From assembly GCA_945952315.1 (NCBI GenBank), contig CAMFIE010000004.1, forward strand, positions 149,718-213,717: a stretch of DNA of 64,000 nt. The letters are read 5' to 3'. The translations under genes and the position numbers were made by a program. This document shows positions 36,528 through 45,800 of the stretch, piece by piece (position 1 is the stretch's first letter; each line of letters starts with the position of its first letter). The stretch comes from an uncultured Rhizobium sp. (GTDB lineage: Bacteria > Pseudomonadota > Alphaproteobacteria > Rhizobiales > Rhizobiaceae). The notes under the pieces were generated by a model. The model was not told where the DNA came from. It ran no database searches and saw nothing but the letters and a program-made list of their open reading frames with translations.

Positions 36528-37544
36528 TCATTCCTTGTTGGAAAGCCCTGCGCTGGCAAAGGTGGCCATGCCGGAATGGCAGGCCGCCGCAGCCTTGACG
36601 ATACCGGCGGCTAGGGCCGCGCCCGTGCCTTCGCCAAGCCGCATGCCAAGCGCCAGAAGCGGCGTCTTGCCAAGCTTCTCGATTGTCTTCAGATGACCCG
36701 GTTCACCGGAAACATGCGCAATCAGGCAGTGATCAAGCGCCGAAGGATTGGCAGCCTTGAGCACGGCGGCGGCGGCTGTTGCAACATAACCGTCGATCAG
36801 CACCGGAATTTTCTGCATGCGCGCGGCAAGGATTGCCCCCGCCATCGCTGCCAGTTCACGGCCACCGAGGCGGCGCAGGATTTCCAGCGGATCGTTCAGG
36901 TGGTCGCGGTGGAAGGCAACAGCCGTTTCCACGGCCTTGATCTTGCGTGCCAGAAACTCGCCCTGCGAACCGGTGCCGGGGCCAACCCATTCTTCCGCCG
37001 TGCCGCCGTAGAGAGCGAGATTGATTGCGGCGGCAATCGTGGTGTTGCCGATACCCATTTCACCGATGCACAGCAGATCCGTGCCACCGGCAATCGCCTC
37101 CATGCCAAAGGCCATGGTCGCCGCGCAATCGCGCTCGGAAAGGGCCGCTTCGCAGGTAATGTCACCGGTCGGATAATCGAGCGCGAGGTCAAAGACCTTG
37201 AGGCCGAGATCATACGTGATGCAGATCTGGTTGATCGCGGCACCGCCGGCGGAGAAATTCGCCACCATTTGCTTGGTAATGTCCGACGGATAAGGTGTCA
37301 CGCCCTGACGGGTCACGCCATGGTTTCCGGCAAAGATCGCAACCAGCGGCCGGGTGACGGCGTGGGCGCGGCCTGTCCAGGCGGCAAGCCAGAAAGCGAT
37401 TTCTTCCAGCCGACCAAGCGCGCCCGGCGGCTTTGTCAGCTGCGCGTCGCGGTCCCGCGCGGCTGCAAGCGCAACCGGGTCCGGGCCCGGCAAATCCTTG
37501 ATCAGCGCGCGAAAATCATCAAAAGGCAGACCGGAGAGGCTCAT
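36528..37544 (-). CDS. cobT: Nicotinate-nucleotide--dimethylbenzimidazole phosphoribosyltransferase
   Basis: Activates the lower ligand of cobalamin by making alpha-ribazole phosphate. The 338-residue protein shows LTKPPGALGRLEEIAFWLA near residue 36, FAGNHGVTRQGVTPYP, GEMGIGNTTIAAAI, and the catalytic Glu in MRLGEGTGAALA near residue 307. Called cobU in the older Pseudomonas nomenclature. It diverges from cobS across 135 bases in which no cobalamin riboswitch features were found. Confidence 0.96.
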   Translation of the reverse strand: MSLSGLPFDDFRALIKDLPGPDPVALAAARDRDAQLTKPPGALGRLEEIAFWLAAWTGRAHAVTRPLVAIFAGNHGVTRQGVTPYPSDITKQMVANFSAGGAAINQICITYDLGLKVFDLALDYPTGDITCEAALSERDCAATMAFGMEAIAGGTDLLCIGEMGIGNTTIAAAINLALYGGTAEEWVGPGTGSQGEFLARKIKAVETAVAFHRDHLNDPLEILRRLGGRELAAMAGAILAARMQKIPVLIDGYVATAAAAVLKAANPSALDHCLIAHVSGEPGHLKTIEKLGKTPLLALGMRLGEGTGAALAAGIVKAAAACHSGMATFASAGLSNKE

Positions 37545-37679
37545 GGATCAGGCTTTCTTGTTTTTTTATCAGGAATGGGGTTTGTGTGGCTTCGTTTCTT
37601 AATCAGCCGACGCCCGGGGAACAACCGCAAAAGCGCCCTTTCCCTGTCGTTTGGCGGCCAGCGTGAAGGATCAGACGGA

Positions 37680-38459
37680 ATGGTCTTGCCGGATTTCATC
37701 ACCGCTATAGCCCGCTCCATCGGATTCCTCAGCCGTATTCCGGTGCCCTCACGGTTTTTTGAAGGCGATGACGGGAGAATGGACAAGACTCCTGCCGCTT
37801 TCGCTGTTGCGGGTCTTGTTGTCGCAGCCCTGCCCTGCTTCCTGCTTTTTGTCTTCGGCCAGAGCCATGCACCGATGCTCGCCGCCACACTCGCAACCGG
37901 TGTTCTGGTTTTCCTCACCGGCGCCCTGCATGAGGATGGATTGGGCGACACTGCCGACGGTCTCGGTGGCGGCAAGGATCGGGAACGCGCCCTGCTCATC
38001 ATGAAAGACAGCCGTATTGGCTCCTATGGCGCGCTGGCACTCGGTCTTTCTTTGCTGGTGCGGGTGGCGGCACTCACAACCCTTCTTGCCCAGGGCTCAG
38101 CGCTTTTTGCATCCCTTGCGCTGCTTGCGTCGGCAAGCTTCAGCCGGGGCGCCATGGTCTGGCACTGGAACCGGCTTCCTCCCGCAAAGCCGGATGGCGT
38201 TGCCGCAAGCGTCGGCTCACCCGCCGACAGCGCGGCGCGGGTCGCGCTGCTTACCGGGATCGCCGCCGTGCTGCTATTCCTCATGCCCTTCACGTCGCTA
38301 TTGACCCTCTCGGTGGCGGTGATTGCCGGACTTGGTGCAACGCAGGCTTTTACACTCATGATCGGTAAACGGCTCGGCGGCCATACGGGCGACACCATTG
38401 GTGCAACGCAACAAATTTCTGATATGGTGTTGCTGTCCGCCCTTGCGCTCCTTGCATGA
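37680..38459 (+). CDS. cobS: Adenosylcobinamide-GDP ribazoletransferase (cobalamin synthase)
   Basis: Inner-membrane enzyme that joins adenosylcobinamide-GDP with alpha-ribazole, finishing cobalamin. The 259-residue protein has about six TM helices and the catalytic Asp-rich region HEDGLGDTADGLGGGKDRER near residues 83-102, followed by IMKDSRIGSYGAL. ATG 37680 has AAGGA nine bases upstream and gives the usual length. With divergent cobT it forms the two-gene lower-ligand assembly unit. Confidence 0.94.
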   Translation: MVLPDFITAIARSIGFLSRIPVPSRFFEGDDGRMDKTPAAFAVAGLVVAALPCFLLFVFGQSHAPMLAATLATGVLVFLTGALHEDGLGDTADGLGGGKDRERALLIMKDSRIGSYGALALGLSLLVRVAALTTLLAQGSALFASLALLASASFSRGAMVWHWNRLPPAKPDGVAASVGSPADSAARVALLTGIAAVLLFLMPFTSLLTLSVAVIAGLGATQAFTLMIGKRLGGHTGDTIGATQQISDMVLLSALALLA

Positions 38460-38516
38460 GAAGCGCATAGGCTCGCCTTGCGAAGCCGGAACGGACAACG
38501 GCCTTGAGGATAGAAG

Positions 38517-38738
38517 ATGGAATCGCCCTGCATTCTCGTCTGCTCGATCGATATGAAAACCGGTTACTGCTTCGGTTGCGGACGCACACGCGACGAAATC
38601 AGCGGCTGGATCTCCTACAGTGATCAGGAACGGCGGGAGATCATGGCCACTCTGCCCGCCCGGCTGGAAGGGGTAGAGCGCAAGCCCCGGCGCGAAACCC
38701 GCCGGCAGCGCATGGCGCGGGAAAGCGGAATGGAATGA
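38517..38738 (+). CDS. DUF1289 small Cys-rich protein
   Basis: A 73-residue protein with four Cys in the first 22 residues (SPCILVCSIDMKTGYCFGCGRTRDEI), the DUF1289 signature, probably holding zinc or an iron-sulfur cluster, and a strongly basic Arg-rich tail. Function is unknown. GAGGA lies before the ATG. It overlaps the protease gene by four bases (ATGA), a pairing suggesting a joint role. Confidence 0.92.
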   Translation: MESPCILVCSIDMKTGYCFGCGRTRDEISGWISYSDQERREIMATLPARLEGVERKPRRETRRQRMARESGME

Positions 38739-39436
38739 GCCGGCTGGTCCTCGCTCTCGCCATCCTGCTCATCGGCCTGCTTCTGCTGATGCTGAATGCG
38801 CCGGATGGCAAAGTCGCAGGCCTGACGGGTGACCAGCTTGCCGCGCTTCTCTATTTCCTGCCGATGATTGCACTGATGGGGGCAGGCATCATTGCCGCCC
38901 GCAAGAACTGGAGCCAGTCGATCCGCAATTTTCTGGTCTGGCTGGTTATCATTCTGGCAATCGCAACGCTTTCCCTGTTCCGGGAAGATGCCAAACGGGT
39001 TGGTGCGCGGTTGATTGCCGGTCTTTTGCCCGGCCATGCGGTAACCGTATCGAACAAGGATGGCACCCGCGAAGTGCTGTTGTCCCGCGATCTCAGCGGC
39101 CATTTTTCCGCAACCGTGACCGTGAATGCCCAGCCAATCCAGATGCTGGTGGATACGGGTGCAAGTGCTGTGGTGCTGACCTATGAAGATGCGGTTCAGG
39201 TCGGCATCATCCCGGAAAACCTGACCTATTCCACCCGTGTGACCACTGCAAACGGCGAAGCGACTGTCGCGCCCATCGATCTCTCGACGGTCGAAATCGG
39301 TCCGATCCGCCGATGGGGCATCAAGGCCCTCGTCGCCCGCCGTGGCGCGCTTGACGAAAGCCTGCTCGGCATGAGCTTCCTCACCACCCTCTCCTCTTTC
39401 CACATGCAAACCGACGAGCTGCGGCTGAAGGATTGA
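38735..39436 (+). CDS. Retropepsin-like aspartic protease, TIGR02281 clan AA
   Basis: A 233-residue membrane-anchored protease. Three hydrophobic helices occupy about residues 3-82, and the rest is one clan AA aspartic protease domain with the active-site motif LVDTGASAVVLT near residue 137 and the flap-side LLGMSFLTTLSSF near residue 209. One lobe only, so it must dimerise to be active. Substrate unknown. Translationally coupled with the DUF1289 gene. Confidence 0.9.
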   Translation: MSRLVLALAILLIGLLLLMLNAPDGKVAGLTGDQLAALLYFLPMIALMGAGIIAARKNWSQSIRNFLVWLVIILAIATLSLFREDAKRVGARLIAGLLPGHAVTVSNKDGTREVLLSRDLSGHFSATVTVNAQPIQMLVDTGASAVVLTYEDAVQVGIIPENLTYSTRVTTANGEATVAPIDLSTVEIGPIRRWGIKALVARRGALDESLLGMSFLTTLSSFHMQTDELRLKD

Positions 39437-39484
39437 CAGGCTGAGAACAAAAGCGTCTACTAAGTTATACTCGAATGTAACTTA
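39433..39484 (+). promoter_or_regulatory. Promoter and operator of the toxin-antitoxin pair
   Basis: A -35 box TTGACA at 39433-39438 is followed after 17 bases by TCTACT (39456-39461, four of six -10 matches). A perfect inverted repeat taagtta-N10-taactta covers 39461-39484, touching the -10 box and lying ten bases before the antitoxin start. This is the usual arrangement for autorepression by a MazE-type antitoxin or its complex. Confidence 0.65.
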
Positions 39485-39493
39485 GAGGTTCCC

Positions 39494-39754
39494 ATGTCGA
39501 ATTCAGCCAGACTGAGAAAGGTTGGGGGCTCGGTGGTCATGGCCATTCCGCCAAATCTGCTTCAGGAAATGAAACTGAAGACAGAAGATGTGGTCAAACT
39601 CACGGTCAGCGACGGAAAATTGCTGGTTGAACCTTTTGTCGAAAAGGGCGCCTATAGTCTCAAAGTCCTTCTCGCAGAAGAAGCCGAAAGCCGCACTCGC
39701 TCCGGAAACAGTGACTGGACGCTTGATAGCCCGACCGGCCGGGAACTGCTTTGA
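39494..39754 (+). CDS. AbrB/MazE-type antitoxin
   Basis: An 86-residue protein whose first 45 residues form a SpoVT/AbrB swapped-hairpin DNA-binding domain (RKVGGSVVMAIPPNLLQEM then VVKLTVSDGKLLVEPF). The C-terminal 40 residues are acidic and flexible, ending in SDWTLDSPTGREL, as expected for a tail that wraps the toxin. The stop overlaps the toxin start by one base (TGATG). A palindrome upstream suggests it binds its own promoter. Confidence 0.9.
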   Translation: MSNSARLRKVGGSVVMAIPPNLLQEMKLKTEDVVKLTVSDGKLLVEPFVEKGAYSLKVLLAEEAESRTRSGNSDWTLDSPTGRELL

Positions 39755-40086
39755 TGCAGAGGGGCGAAATATGGCTTGTCCCGCTTGATCCAACACTCGG
39801 TCACGAACAGCAAGGCAAACGGCCTGTCCTCATCGTCAGTGCAACTGAATTCAATCAACTGACCGGCCTGCCGGTGGTTCTGCCGATTACCACAGGCGGG
39901 GAGTTTGCCCGCACGCGCGGTTTCTCTGTCTCTCTGGATGATGCTGGAACGCGCACCAAGGGCATTATCCGATGCGATCAGCCGCGCACACTCGATCTCA
40001 AGGCGCGTCAGGCACGTTTGCTGGAAAAAGCTCCTGATTCCATCGTTGAGGATGCGATTGCCAGATTGGCCACGATCATCCAGTAA
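39754..40086 (+). CDS. MazF/PemK-type endoribonuclease toxin
   Basis: A 110-residue toxin of the MazF/PemK family. Conserved patches are MQRGEIWLVPLDPTLGHEQQGKRPVLIVS (read as RGEIWLV, then GHEQQGKRP carrying the catalytic Arg), PVVLPITTG and the later DQPRTLDLKAR. The intact motifs suggest an active mRNA interferase. ATG 39754 overlaps the antitoxin stop. The convergent ABC exporter gene ends one base later, so the module fits tightly between its neighbours. Confidence 0.9.
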   Translation: MQRGEIWLVPLDPTLGHEQQGKRPVLIVSATEFNQLTGLPVVLPITTGGEFARTRGFSVSLDDAGTRTKGIIRCDQPRTLDLKARQARLLEKAPDSIVEDAIARLATIIQ

Positions 40087-40087
40087 C

Positions 40088-40849
40088 TCAGCTCTTCAGC
40101 CGATAGCCCGAACGGAAGATCCAGTTCACCAGTCCGAGACAGAGGACGAGGAAGAAGGTGATCGTCGCGAGACTGATCCATGGGTTCACATCGGCAATGC
40201 CGTAGAAGCTCCAGCGGAAACCGCTCACCAGATAGAGTACCGGATTGAAATGGCTGACGGTCTGCCAGAAGGGCGGCAGCATGTTGATGGAATAGAAGCA
40301 GCCGCCGAGGAAGGTCAGCGGCGGAATGACAAGGCTGGGGATCAGGCTCAACTGCTCGAAATTCGTGGCCCAGATGCCGATGATGAAGCCGAACAGGCTG
40401 AAGGTCACGGCAGTCAGCACGAAAAAGGTCACCATCATCACCGGATGGGCGATGGAGACATCGACGAAGAACCAGGCGGTGATCAGGATGATCAAGCCGA
40501 CAATCAGTCCCTTGGTCGCCGCTGCCCCCACGTAACCGCCGACGATTTCCGGCATGGCAATCGGTGACGACAGGATTTCATAGATCGTGCCGGTGAATTT
40601 CGGAAAATAGATGCCAAAAGAGCCGTTGGAGATGCAAAGCGTCAGCAGCGACAGCATGATCAGGCCCGGCGTTATGAAAGAGCCGTAGGAAACGCCTTCA
40701 ATGCTTTGAATTCGCGAGCCGATCGCCGATCCGAATACGATGAAGTAAAGCGAGGTGGAGAGCACCGGCGACACCACACTTTGCAGAAGCGTGCGGCGCG
40801 TGCGGGCCATCTCGAACAGATAGATGGATTTCATCGCCTGCCAGTTCAT
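40088..40849 (-). CDS. ABC-2 type transporter permease
   Basis: A 253-residue inner-membrane protein with six TM helices, ABC-2 type (exporter of the NodJ/DrrB/YadH kind). Family stretches are [14 protein letters not shown] near the start, ELLS-like [20 protein letters not shown] and [17 protein letters not shown] near residue 182. Coupled by a four-base overlap to the ATPase gene upstream. The substrate is unknown; the YadG/YadH group is the closest resemblance, by general pattern only. Confidence 0.92.
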   Translation of the reverse strand: MNWQAMKSIYLFEMARTRRTLLQSVVSPVLSTSLYFIVFGSAIGSRIQSIEGVSYGSFITPGLIMLSLLTLCISNGSFGIYFPKFTGTIYEILSSPIAMPEIVGGYVGAAATKGLIVGLIILITAWFFVDVSIAHPVMMVTFFVLTAVTFSLFGFIIGIWATNFEQLSLIPSLVIPPLTFLGGCFYSINMLPPFWQTVSHFNPVLYLVSGFRWSFYGIADVNPWISLATITFFLVLCLGLVNWIFRSGYRLKS

Positions 40850-41775
40850 GCCCGTTCTCCAATCAGCGATACGAAAATGTCTTCCAGCGAGCTTTGCCGG
40901 GTGGAAACGTCGCGGAAGGCGATGCCTGCCGCCGAAACCGCCTGCAAAAGCGGTGCGATGCGTGATGCCTGATCGTCCCCGTCATAATCGTAGACGAGCT
41001 GGCTGCCCTTGTTTTCGATGTGCAGCGCATGGCCGGAAAGCGCCTCGGGCAGGTTTTCAAGCGGCTCGACAAGCTCGAGAATGAGCTGCTTCTTGCCGAG
41101 CTTCTTCATCAGCGTAACCTTGTCTTCCACCAAGAGAAGCTTGCCGCCATCGATCACGCCGACGCGGTCGGCGATCTCTTCCGCCTCCTCGATATAATGG
41201 GTGGTCAGGATGATGGTCACGCCTTCACGCCGCAGGCGCGACACCACCTGCCACATATCCTTGCGCAGGTTGACATCCACACCGGCCGTCGGTTCATCCA
41301 GAAAAAGAACGCGCGGCTCATGCGAGAGCGCCTTGGCAATCAGCACGCGCCGCTTCATGCCGCCGGAAAGCTGGCGCAGCATGAAATCCTTCTTGTCCCA
41401 GAGCGAAAGGTCGCGCAGCACTTTTTCGATATAGGCCGGATCGGGCGAGCGACCGTGCACACCACGCGAGAAGCTCACGGTATTCCAAACGGTCTCGAAC
41501 TGGTCTGTGGTAAGCTCCTGCGGCACAAGGCCGATGATCGCGCGGGTTTCGCGAAAATCGCGCACCACGTCGTGGCCGCCTGCCAGAACCGTGCCGCCCG
41601 AGGGGTTGACGATGCCGCAGATGATGGAGATCAGCGTGGTCTTGCCCGCCCCGTTCGGCCCCAGCAAAGCCAGGATTTCCCCCTCCTCGATATCGAGGCT
41701 GACGCCTTTCAGCGCCTGGAAACCATTGCCATAGGTCTTGGTCAGGTCTTTGACGGAAATGATCGATTTGGCCAT
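40846..41775 (-). CDS. ABC transporter ATP-binding protein (exporter type)
   Basis: The ATPase partner of the permease, 309 residues. Walker A is [15 protein letters not shown]-loop [10 protein letters not shown], signature [16 protein letters not shown], Walker [13 protein letters not shown], and switch His in [17 protein letters not shown]-terminal domain of about 85 residues follows, as in drug or lipid exporters. ATG 41775 gives the standard N-terminus [19 protein letters not shown] 41868 is possible but adds a basic tail with no domain match. Confidence 0.94.
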   Translation of the reverse strand: MAKSIISVKDLTKTYGNGFQALKGVSLDIEEGEILALLGPNGAGKTTLISIICGIVNPSGGTVLAGGHDVVRDFRETRAIIGLVPQELTTDQFETVWNTVSFSRGVHGRSPDPAYIEKVLRDLSLWDKKDFMLRQLSGGMKRRVLIAKALSHEPRVLFLDEPTAGVDVNLRKDMWQVVSRLRREGVTIILTTHYIEEAEEIADRVGVIDGGKLLLVEDKVTLMKKLGKKQLILELVEPLENLPEALSGHALHIENKGSQLVYDYDGDDQASRIAPLLQAVSAAGIAFRDVSTRQSSLEDIFVSLIGERA

Positions 41776-41896
41776 GAACGCTTCGCGATGAAAGGGATTG
41801 GGCAAGGGACGATGCCGCACGAGTCGGGGCATGAAGACAGGGTGACGCATCGCCCGGTCAAAATCCATCGCGAAAATTGGGAATCGTCAGGTCCGC

Positions 41897-43132
41897 TCAA
41901 TCACAATGACGATAGCCGGACTTGCGGGCACGCAGATCGAAATGGAAGTGATCCTTGTGGTTCGGATCACTGCCCGGGCCAAGCACGGTGTGGAAATATT
42001 TGCAGCTTTCGCTGCGCACCGCATTCAGCAAGCCCTTTTCACGGAAGGCGAAGAAGCCCTTCTTTCGCACATCGATTTCCTTGCCGCTGTTCAGCACGAA
42101 CTTGCCGACATCAATCGCATTGCCACGCGCGTGTTCTGACCAGGGATTGCGGTTGTTGGAATTCATGTGACGGCAGGAATAGCCGCCGAGCGGAATGATC
42201 GTGCGCACGCCGGACCAGTAGCGCATGCGCGCAGACGGGTTCAGTTCGTTCTTCACCCACTCCGCAAAGGCAAGCGTCACCTCGCAATTGAGGGTGATCG
42301 CCGGCTTCATGCCGATATTGCTGGCAAAGCCGTAAACCTTGACGGGGTAGGCAATGCCGCAGCTCGGGCCATTGGAAATGGTGGGAACATCCTGGAATTT
42401 CACGCCGAGCTGCTTCAACGCCCGCCTGCACGATACTTCGGATGCGGGCATGATATCCGGACGCGGGGTTTGCAGCGGGGCAACGGTCGGATCAATCGCG
42501 CGTGGCAGCATGGCAACCTGGGTGCCTGCGGCGACACCCGCCTGCCGCGGCGCCGTTTGTGGCCATGCGGGCGATTGCGGCACCCCATTGTTGAGCGCAA
42601 CGGGATTGTCCGTACCAATCCCGTCCACCACCGGCTGACCCGCATTTCCCTCGGCAATCTGTGCAGCTTCCTCCTGCGCAAGACTGGTGCCTTCGCCAAG
42701 GCCAAGCCCGGAATCGATATTGATGCCCTGCCCGGCAATACCCCCCGGGGCCGCACTCGCGAGCTGCGGCTGGCTGTGAAGCTGGCCGAGAAGGCGCGGC
42801 GGTGCGCCAAGCTGGGAACCGCCCGATGGCGTCGGCCCGTTCAGCGCGATGGCCTCGTCACTGTCGATCGGCGGTAGCGCAGCAGTGCGGGAAAGCAGAG
42901 GCGTACGGCCCACACCCGCCATATTGGGCCGGGAAAGATCGTCGATGTTTTCCGGATTGCCCGAATAGGCGGCCTGCATGTCTCCGGCAGGCAAAGGCTT
43001 GACCCGGCCTTCCGGACGGATTGCGGAAACGCGGGAATTGTCGACCCCGAGATAGTCGGTCGAGCATGCGCTCAGCACGGAAATGAGAAGCAAGGGCAGC
43101 AAGCTGCGCCGGACGGAGGCTGCATACGCCAT
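41897..43132 (-). CDS. Extensin-like lipoprotein with D,D-carboxypeptidase-type fold
   Basis: A 411-residue putative lipoprotein: lipobox LSAC with Cys23 after a signal peptide, a Pro/Gly/Ala/Gln-rich linker to about residue 230, and a C-terminal Extensin-like_C domain (about 235-408). That domain is related to M15 peptidases, with Zn-type residues in SEHARGNAIDVGKF and DHFHFDLRARKSG, and four Cys. It may act on peptidoglycan. ATG 43132 follows AAGAAGTGGCTCTTGT; no operon partner is obvious. Confidence 0.87.
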   Translation of the reverse strand: MAYAASVRRSLLPLLLISVLSACSTDYLGVDNSRVSAIRPEGRVKPLPAGDMQAAYSGNPENIDDLSRPNMAGVGRTPLLSRTAALPPIDSDEAIALNGPTPSGGSQLGAPPRLLGQLHSQPQLASAAPGGIAGQGINIDSGLGLGEGTSLAQEEAAQIAEGNAGQPVVDGIGTDNPVALNNGVPQSPAWPQTAPRQAGVAAGTQVAMLPRAIDPTVAPLQTPRPDIMPASEVSCRRALKQLGVKFQDVPTISNGPSCGIAYPVKVYGFASNIGMKPAITLNCEVTLAFAEWVKNELNPSARMRYWSGVRTIIPLGGYSCRHMNSNNRNPWSEHARGNAIDVGKFVLNSGKEIDVRKKGFFAFREKGLLNAVRSESCKYFHTVLGPGSDPNHKDHFHFDLRARKSGYRHCD

Positions 43133-43290
43133 ACAAGAGCCACTTCTTATGCCGGAAAATGCTGAAATACGGTGAATGGATTGTAGACCGGGATGGTTAA
43201 GTCATTATTAACTTGAGATGGCCAAGCGGGCTGCGCATGCGTAGCATGCCCGTCAAACCGTGGAATCAATCGGCATCAGGGAAGAATGAA

Positions 43291-43680
43291 ATGGATGCAA
43301 ACAGCGCGCCGCAGGGCGAATTGACCCTTCGCACACTTGCCATGCCGGGTGATGCCAATGCGGCTGGCGATATTTTCGGCGGCTGGGTGATGGCACAGAT
43401 GGACCTTGCCTGCGGCATCCGCGCCGCCGAACGCGCCCGCGGCCGCGTGGTGACCGCTGCTGTCAAGGAAATGGCCTTCGCCATGCCGGTCAAGATCGGC
43501 GATACGCTATGCATCTATACCCATGTCGAGCGCGTGGGCCGCAGCTCCATGACCCTGAAGGTTGAGGCCTGGGCACAGCGATACCTCACGCCGGTGATGG
43601 AAAAGGTAACCGACGCCATTTTCGTGATGGTTGCGCTGGATGCGAATGGCAAGCCGACGCCGGTGCCCGCCGAAGGCTGA
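43291..43680 (+). CDS. Acyl-CoA thioesterase, YciA family
   Basis: A 129-residue hotdog-fold thioesterase hydrolysing acyl-CoA. Family features are LRTLAMPGDANAAGDIFGGWVMAQMDLACG (Asn/Asp catalytic region, residues about 12-40), VTAAVKEMAFAMPVKIGD and YTHVERVGRSSMTL. ATG 43291 is chosen over the upstream GTG/ATG in the same frame because it gives the normal YciA start and has AGGGAAGA upstream. Confidence 0.93.
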   Translation: MDANSAPQGELTLRTLAMPGDANAAGDIFGGWVMAQMDLACGIRAAERARGRVVTAAVKEMAFAMPVKIGDTLCIYTHVERVGRSSMTLKVEAWAQRYLTPVMEKVTDAIFVMVALDANGKPTPVPAEG

Positions 43681-43763
43681 ACCTCAGTGGCAAACCGGCA
43701 GACACCATGTATATAAAATAACTTAAACCGAATATTAGGATTCCATAACCACTCTCCGGCCAG

Positions 43764-43781
43764 AGGAGGCATGGGCCGTTG
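43764..43781 (+). promoter_or_regulatory. Ribosome binding site deciding a TTG start
   Basis: AGGAGG at 43764-43769 lies nine bases before TTG 43779, the start of the GGDEF-EAL gene. An ATG at 43771 is only one base from the AGGAGG and in another frame, where it would encode just ten residues ending TAG at 43801-43803. Confidence 0.55.
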
Positions 43782-45800
43782 CCCTGCCAGCTGGAATGGA
43801 TAGGCATGGAACCGGTCGCCGCAGGAGATGAGGAAAGCTTCCGCCATGCCTTGCGGTATGCGCAGCTGACTGCCCTTCTGGAACTCGGCTACGGCACCTA
43901 CAGCCTCAATCTGTTCGTGGCCATGACCGTGGGCGCGATCTACTACGCCACGGATGGCTGGTCGGACTGGTTGCTCTACTGGAGCGGCTTGAACGGCGTG
44001 ATGATCGTCACACGGGTCCTTCTGCAGTCCCATGTCCATGACCATCTCGAGACGCTCACAGAGCCACAAACCGGGCTGCGACTGATGACCGCCAGCGCCT
44101 TTGCCGGTGGTGTCGTCTGGGCCTGCCTGCCGCTCCTCATTCCCGATCTCGATCTTGCGGGCCGTCACAGCTATGTGGTGCTGATCATGGCCGGAGCGAT
44201 CATGGCTTCGATGGTGCGTGGCATTCCGCATAGCCCGATTGCCACCATGTTTGCCCTTCCCCCTCTGCTCTCCATCGCTATTGTCCTGACGCGAGACGGG
44301 GATGCTGAAGCCGATATTCTTGCGGTGAACATGCTTGTTCTTGCGCTGGTTCTTCACAAAAGCTGCCGTCTCGGAGCCGCAAATTTTCTGGCGACCGTCG
44401 CAGCCGGGGTGCAGGCCACAGATCTTGCAGCCTCGCTGAAAATCGCAAACGCGGAGGCGCAGGAGAAGAACAAGGCCCTGGAAATACTGGCCAATTGCGA
44501 TCCGCTGACCGGTCTTGCCAATCGCGGACGCCTTCAGGCCCAGCTTCGCTTCAGCCTTGCCTGTGCCAGACCCGGTGACCGCATCGCGCTCTTCATCCTC
44601 GATCTGGACCGTTTCAAGCAGATCAATGATACGCTCGGCCATGCCGCAGGTGATGCGCTGCTGAACGAAGTGGCGCGAAGGCTGACCAGCGCGCTGGACG
44701 GCACCGGGCTTGCCGCCCGGCTGGGCGGCGATGAGTTTGCCGTGCTGATTGCCGGTCCCGATCACCCGGATCGGCTGCTTGACCTCGCGCAGCACTGCCT
44801 CGACATCATCTGTCAGCCGATGTTGCTGAACGGGCGGGTGGTTCCCATCCACTCCAGTCTCGGGTTAGCACTCTGGCCGGATCACGCCGAAACCGCCGAA
44901 GAGCTATATGCCTATGCGGATATGGCGCTTTACGAGTCCAAGAATGCGCGCAAGATGTGCGCCGTCGGCTTCAGCCGCGACATGAAGCTGCAAAGCGACC
45001 GGCAAAGGCAGATCGAACAGGATCTGCGCCGGGCGATTGAACGCGGCGAGCTGCAGGCTTGGTTCCAGCCGCAGGTGCGGATTGCGGATCATGCGGTGGT
45101 TGGCTTTGAGGCACTGGTACGCTGGCCCCACCCGGAGCTGGGCCTTGTGAACCCCCATGAAGTCGTCCATTCCTCGGAAATCCTGCACCAGACCCGAGCG
45201 CTTGCCCGCAGCATGCTGGAGAAAAGCTGCCGCCTGATCAAGGAGCTCGACGATCGCGGGCTCGCGCTACACGCGACGGTCGCGATCAATATCTCGCCGC
45301 GCGATTTTACCATTTACGACGTGCCGGAACTGCTGCGCTCGACGACCGATCTTTACGGCGTGCCGCGCGACAGGTTTGAAGTCGAGCTGACCGAAGAGGC
45401 CGAGCTGGAGCCGGAGCGCATTCACGGGGCCCTGAAGCAGATTGCGCAAAGCGGCTTCAAGCTTTCCATCGATGATTTTGGCATGGGCCATACTTCCCTC
45501 AACCATCTGCTGTCGATCAATGTGGATCGCATGAAGATCGACCGCAGCTTCGTGAACGGGATTGCGGGCAATCTGCAGAACCAGGCGCTTGTCAGTGCCA
45601 TGGTCGCACTGGGGCGGATGCTGAACATCGATATCCTCGTCGAAGGCGTAGAATCCAGTGAGGATCTGAAAACGCTCAGACAGCTTGGGTGCCACACCGC
45701 GCAGGGCTATCTCTTCGCGGCGCCGATGCCACACGCCGACCTCGTCCGCTGGCTGGAGGAGCGGGCGGGCAGCAGGCAGCAGGCAAGCCTCAGGCCCTGA
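43779..45800 (+). CDS. Membrane GGDEF-EAL protein (c-di-GMP cyclase/phosphodiesterase)
   Basis: A 673-residue bifunctional-looking protein. Six hydrophobic segments (about residues 35-210) precede a GGDEF domain with intact RLGGDEFAVL near residue 315 and an EAL domain with FEALVRWPHP near 443. EAL catalytic residues are present in VAINISPRDF, VELTEEAELE, SIDDFGMGHTSL, MKIDRSF and LVEGVESS, so it may both make and degrade cyclic di-GMP. TTG 43779 is supported by AGGAGG nine bases upstream; ATG 43806 is an alternative. Its 3' end overlaps the convergent DUF486 gene by 11 bases. Confidence 0.93.
   Translation: MPCQLEWIGMEPVAAGDEESFRHALRYAQLTALLELGYGTYSLNLFVAMTVGAIYYATDGWSDWLLYWSGLNGVMIVTRVLLQSHVHDHLETLTEPQTGLRLMTASAFAGGVVWACLPLLIPDLDLAGRHSYVVLIMAGAIMASMVRGIPHSPIATMFALPPLLSIAIVLTRDGDAEADILAVNMLVLALVLHKSCRLGAANFLATVAAGVQATDLAASLKIANAEAQEKNKALEILANCDPLTGLANRGRLQAQLRFSLACARPGDRIALFILDLDRFKQINDTLGHAAGDALLNEVARRLTSALDGTGLAARLGGDEFAVLIAGPDHPDRLLDLAQHCLDIICQPMLLNGRVVPIHSSLGLALWPDHAETAEELYAYADMALYESKNARKMCAVGFSRDMKLQSDRQRQIEQDLRRAIERGELQAWFQPQVRIADHAVVGFEALVRWPHPELGLVNPHEVVHSSEILHQTRALARSMLEKSCRLIKELDDRGLALHATVAINISPRDFTIYDVPELLRSTTDLYGVPRDRFEVELTEEAELEPERIHGALKQIAQSGFKLSIDDFGMGHTSLNHLLSINVDRMKIDRSFVNGIAGNLQNQALVSAMVALGRMLNIDILVEGVESSEDLKTLRQLGCHTAQGYLFAAPMPHADLVRWLEERAGSRQQASLRP

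Noticed and set aside
37545..37679. Cobalamin riboswitch between cobT and cobS
   Set aside because: No B12-box-like sequence or recognisable riboswitch core on either strand in these 135 bases.
43771..43803. Ten-codon leader peptide gene
   Set aside because: Its ATG is one base after the AGGAGG, too close for normal initiation; kept only as a question about the start of the next gene.
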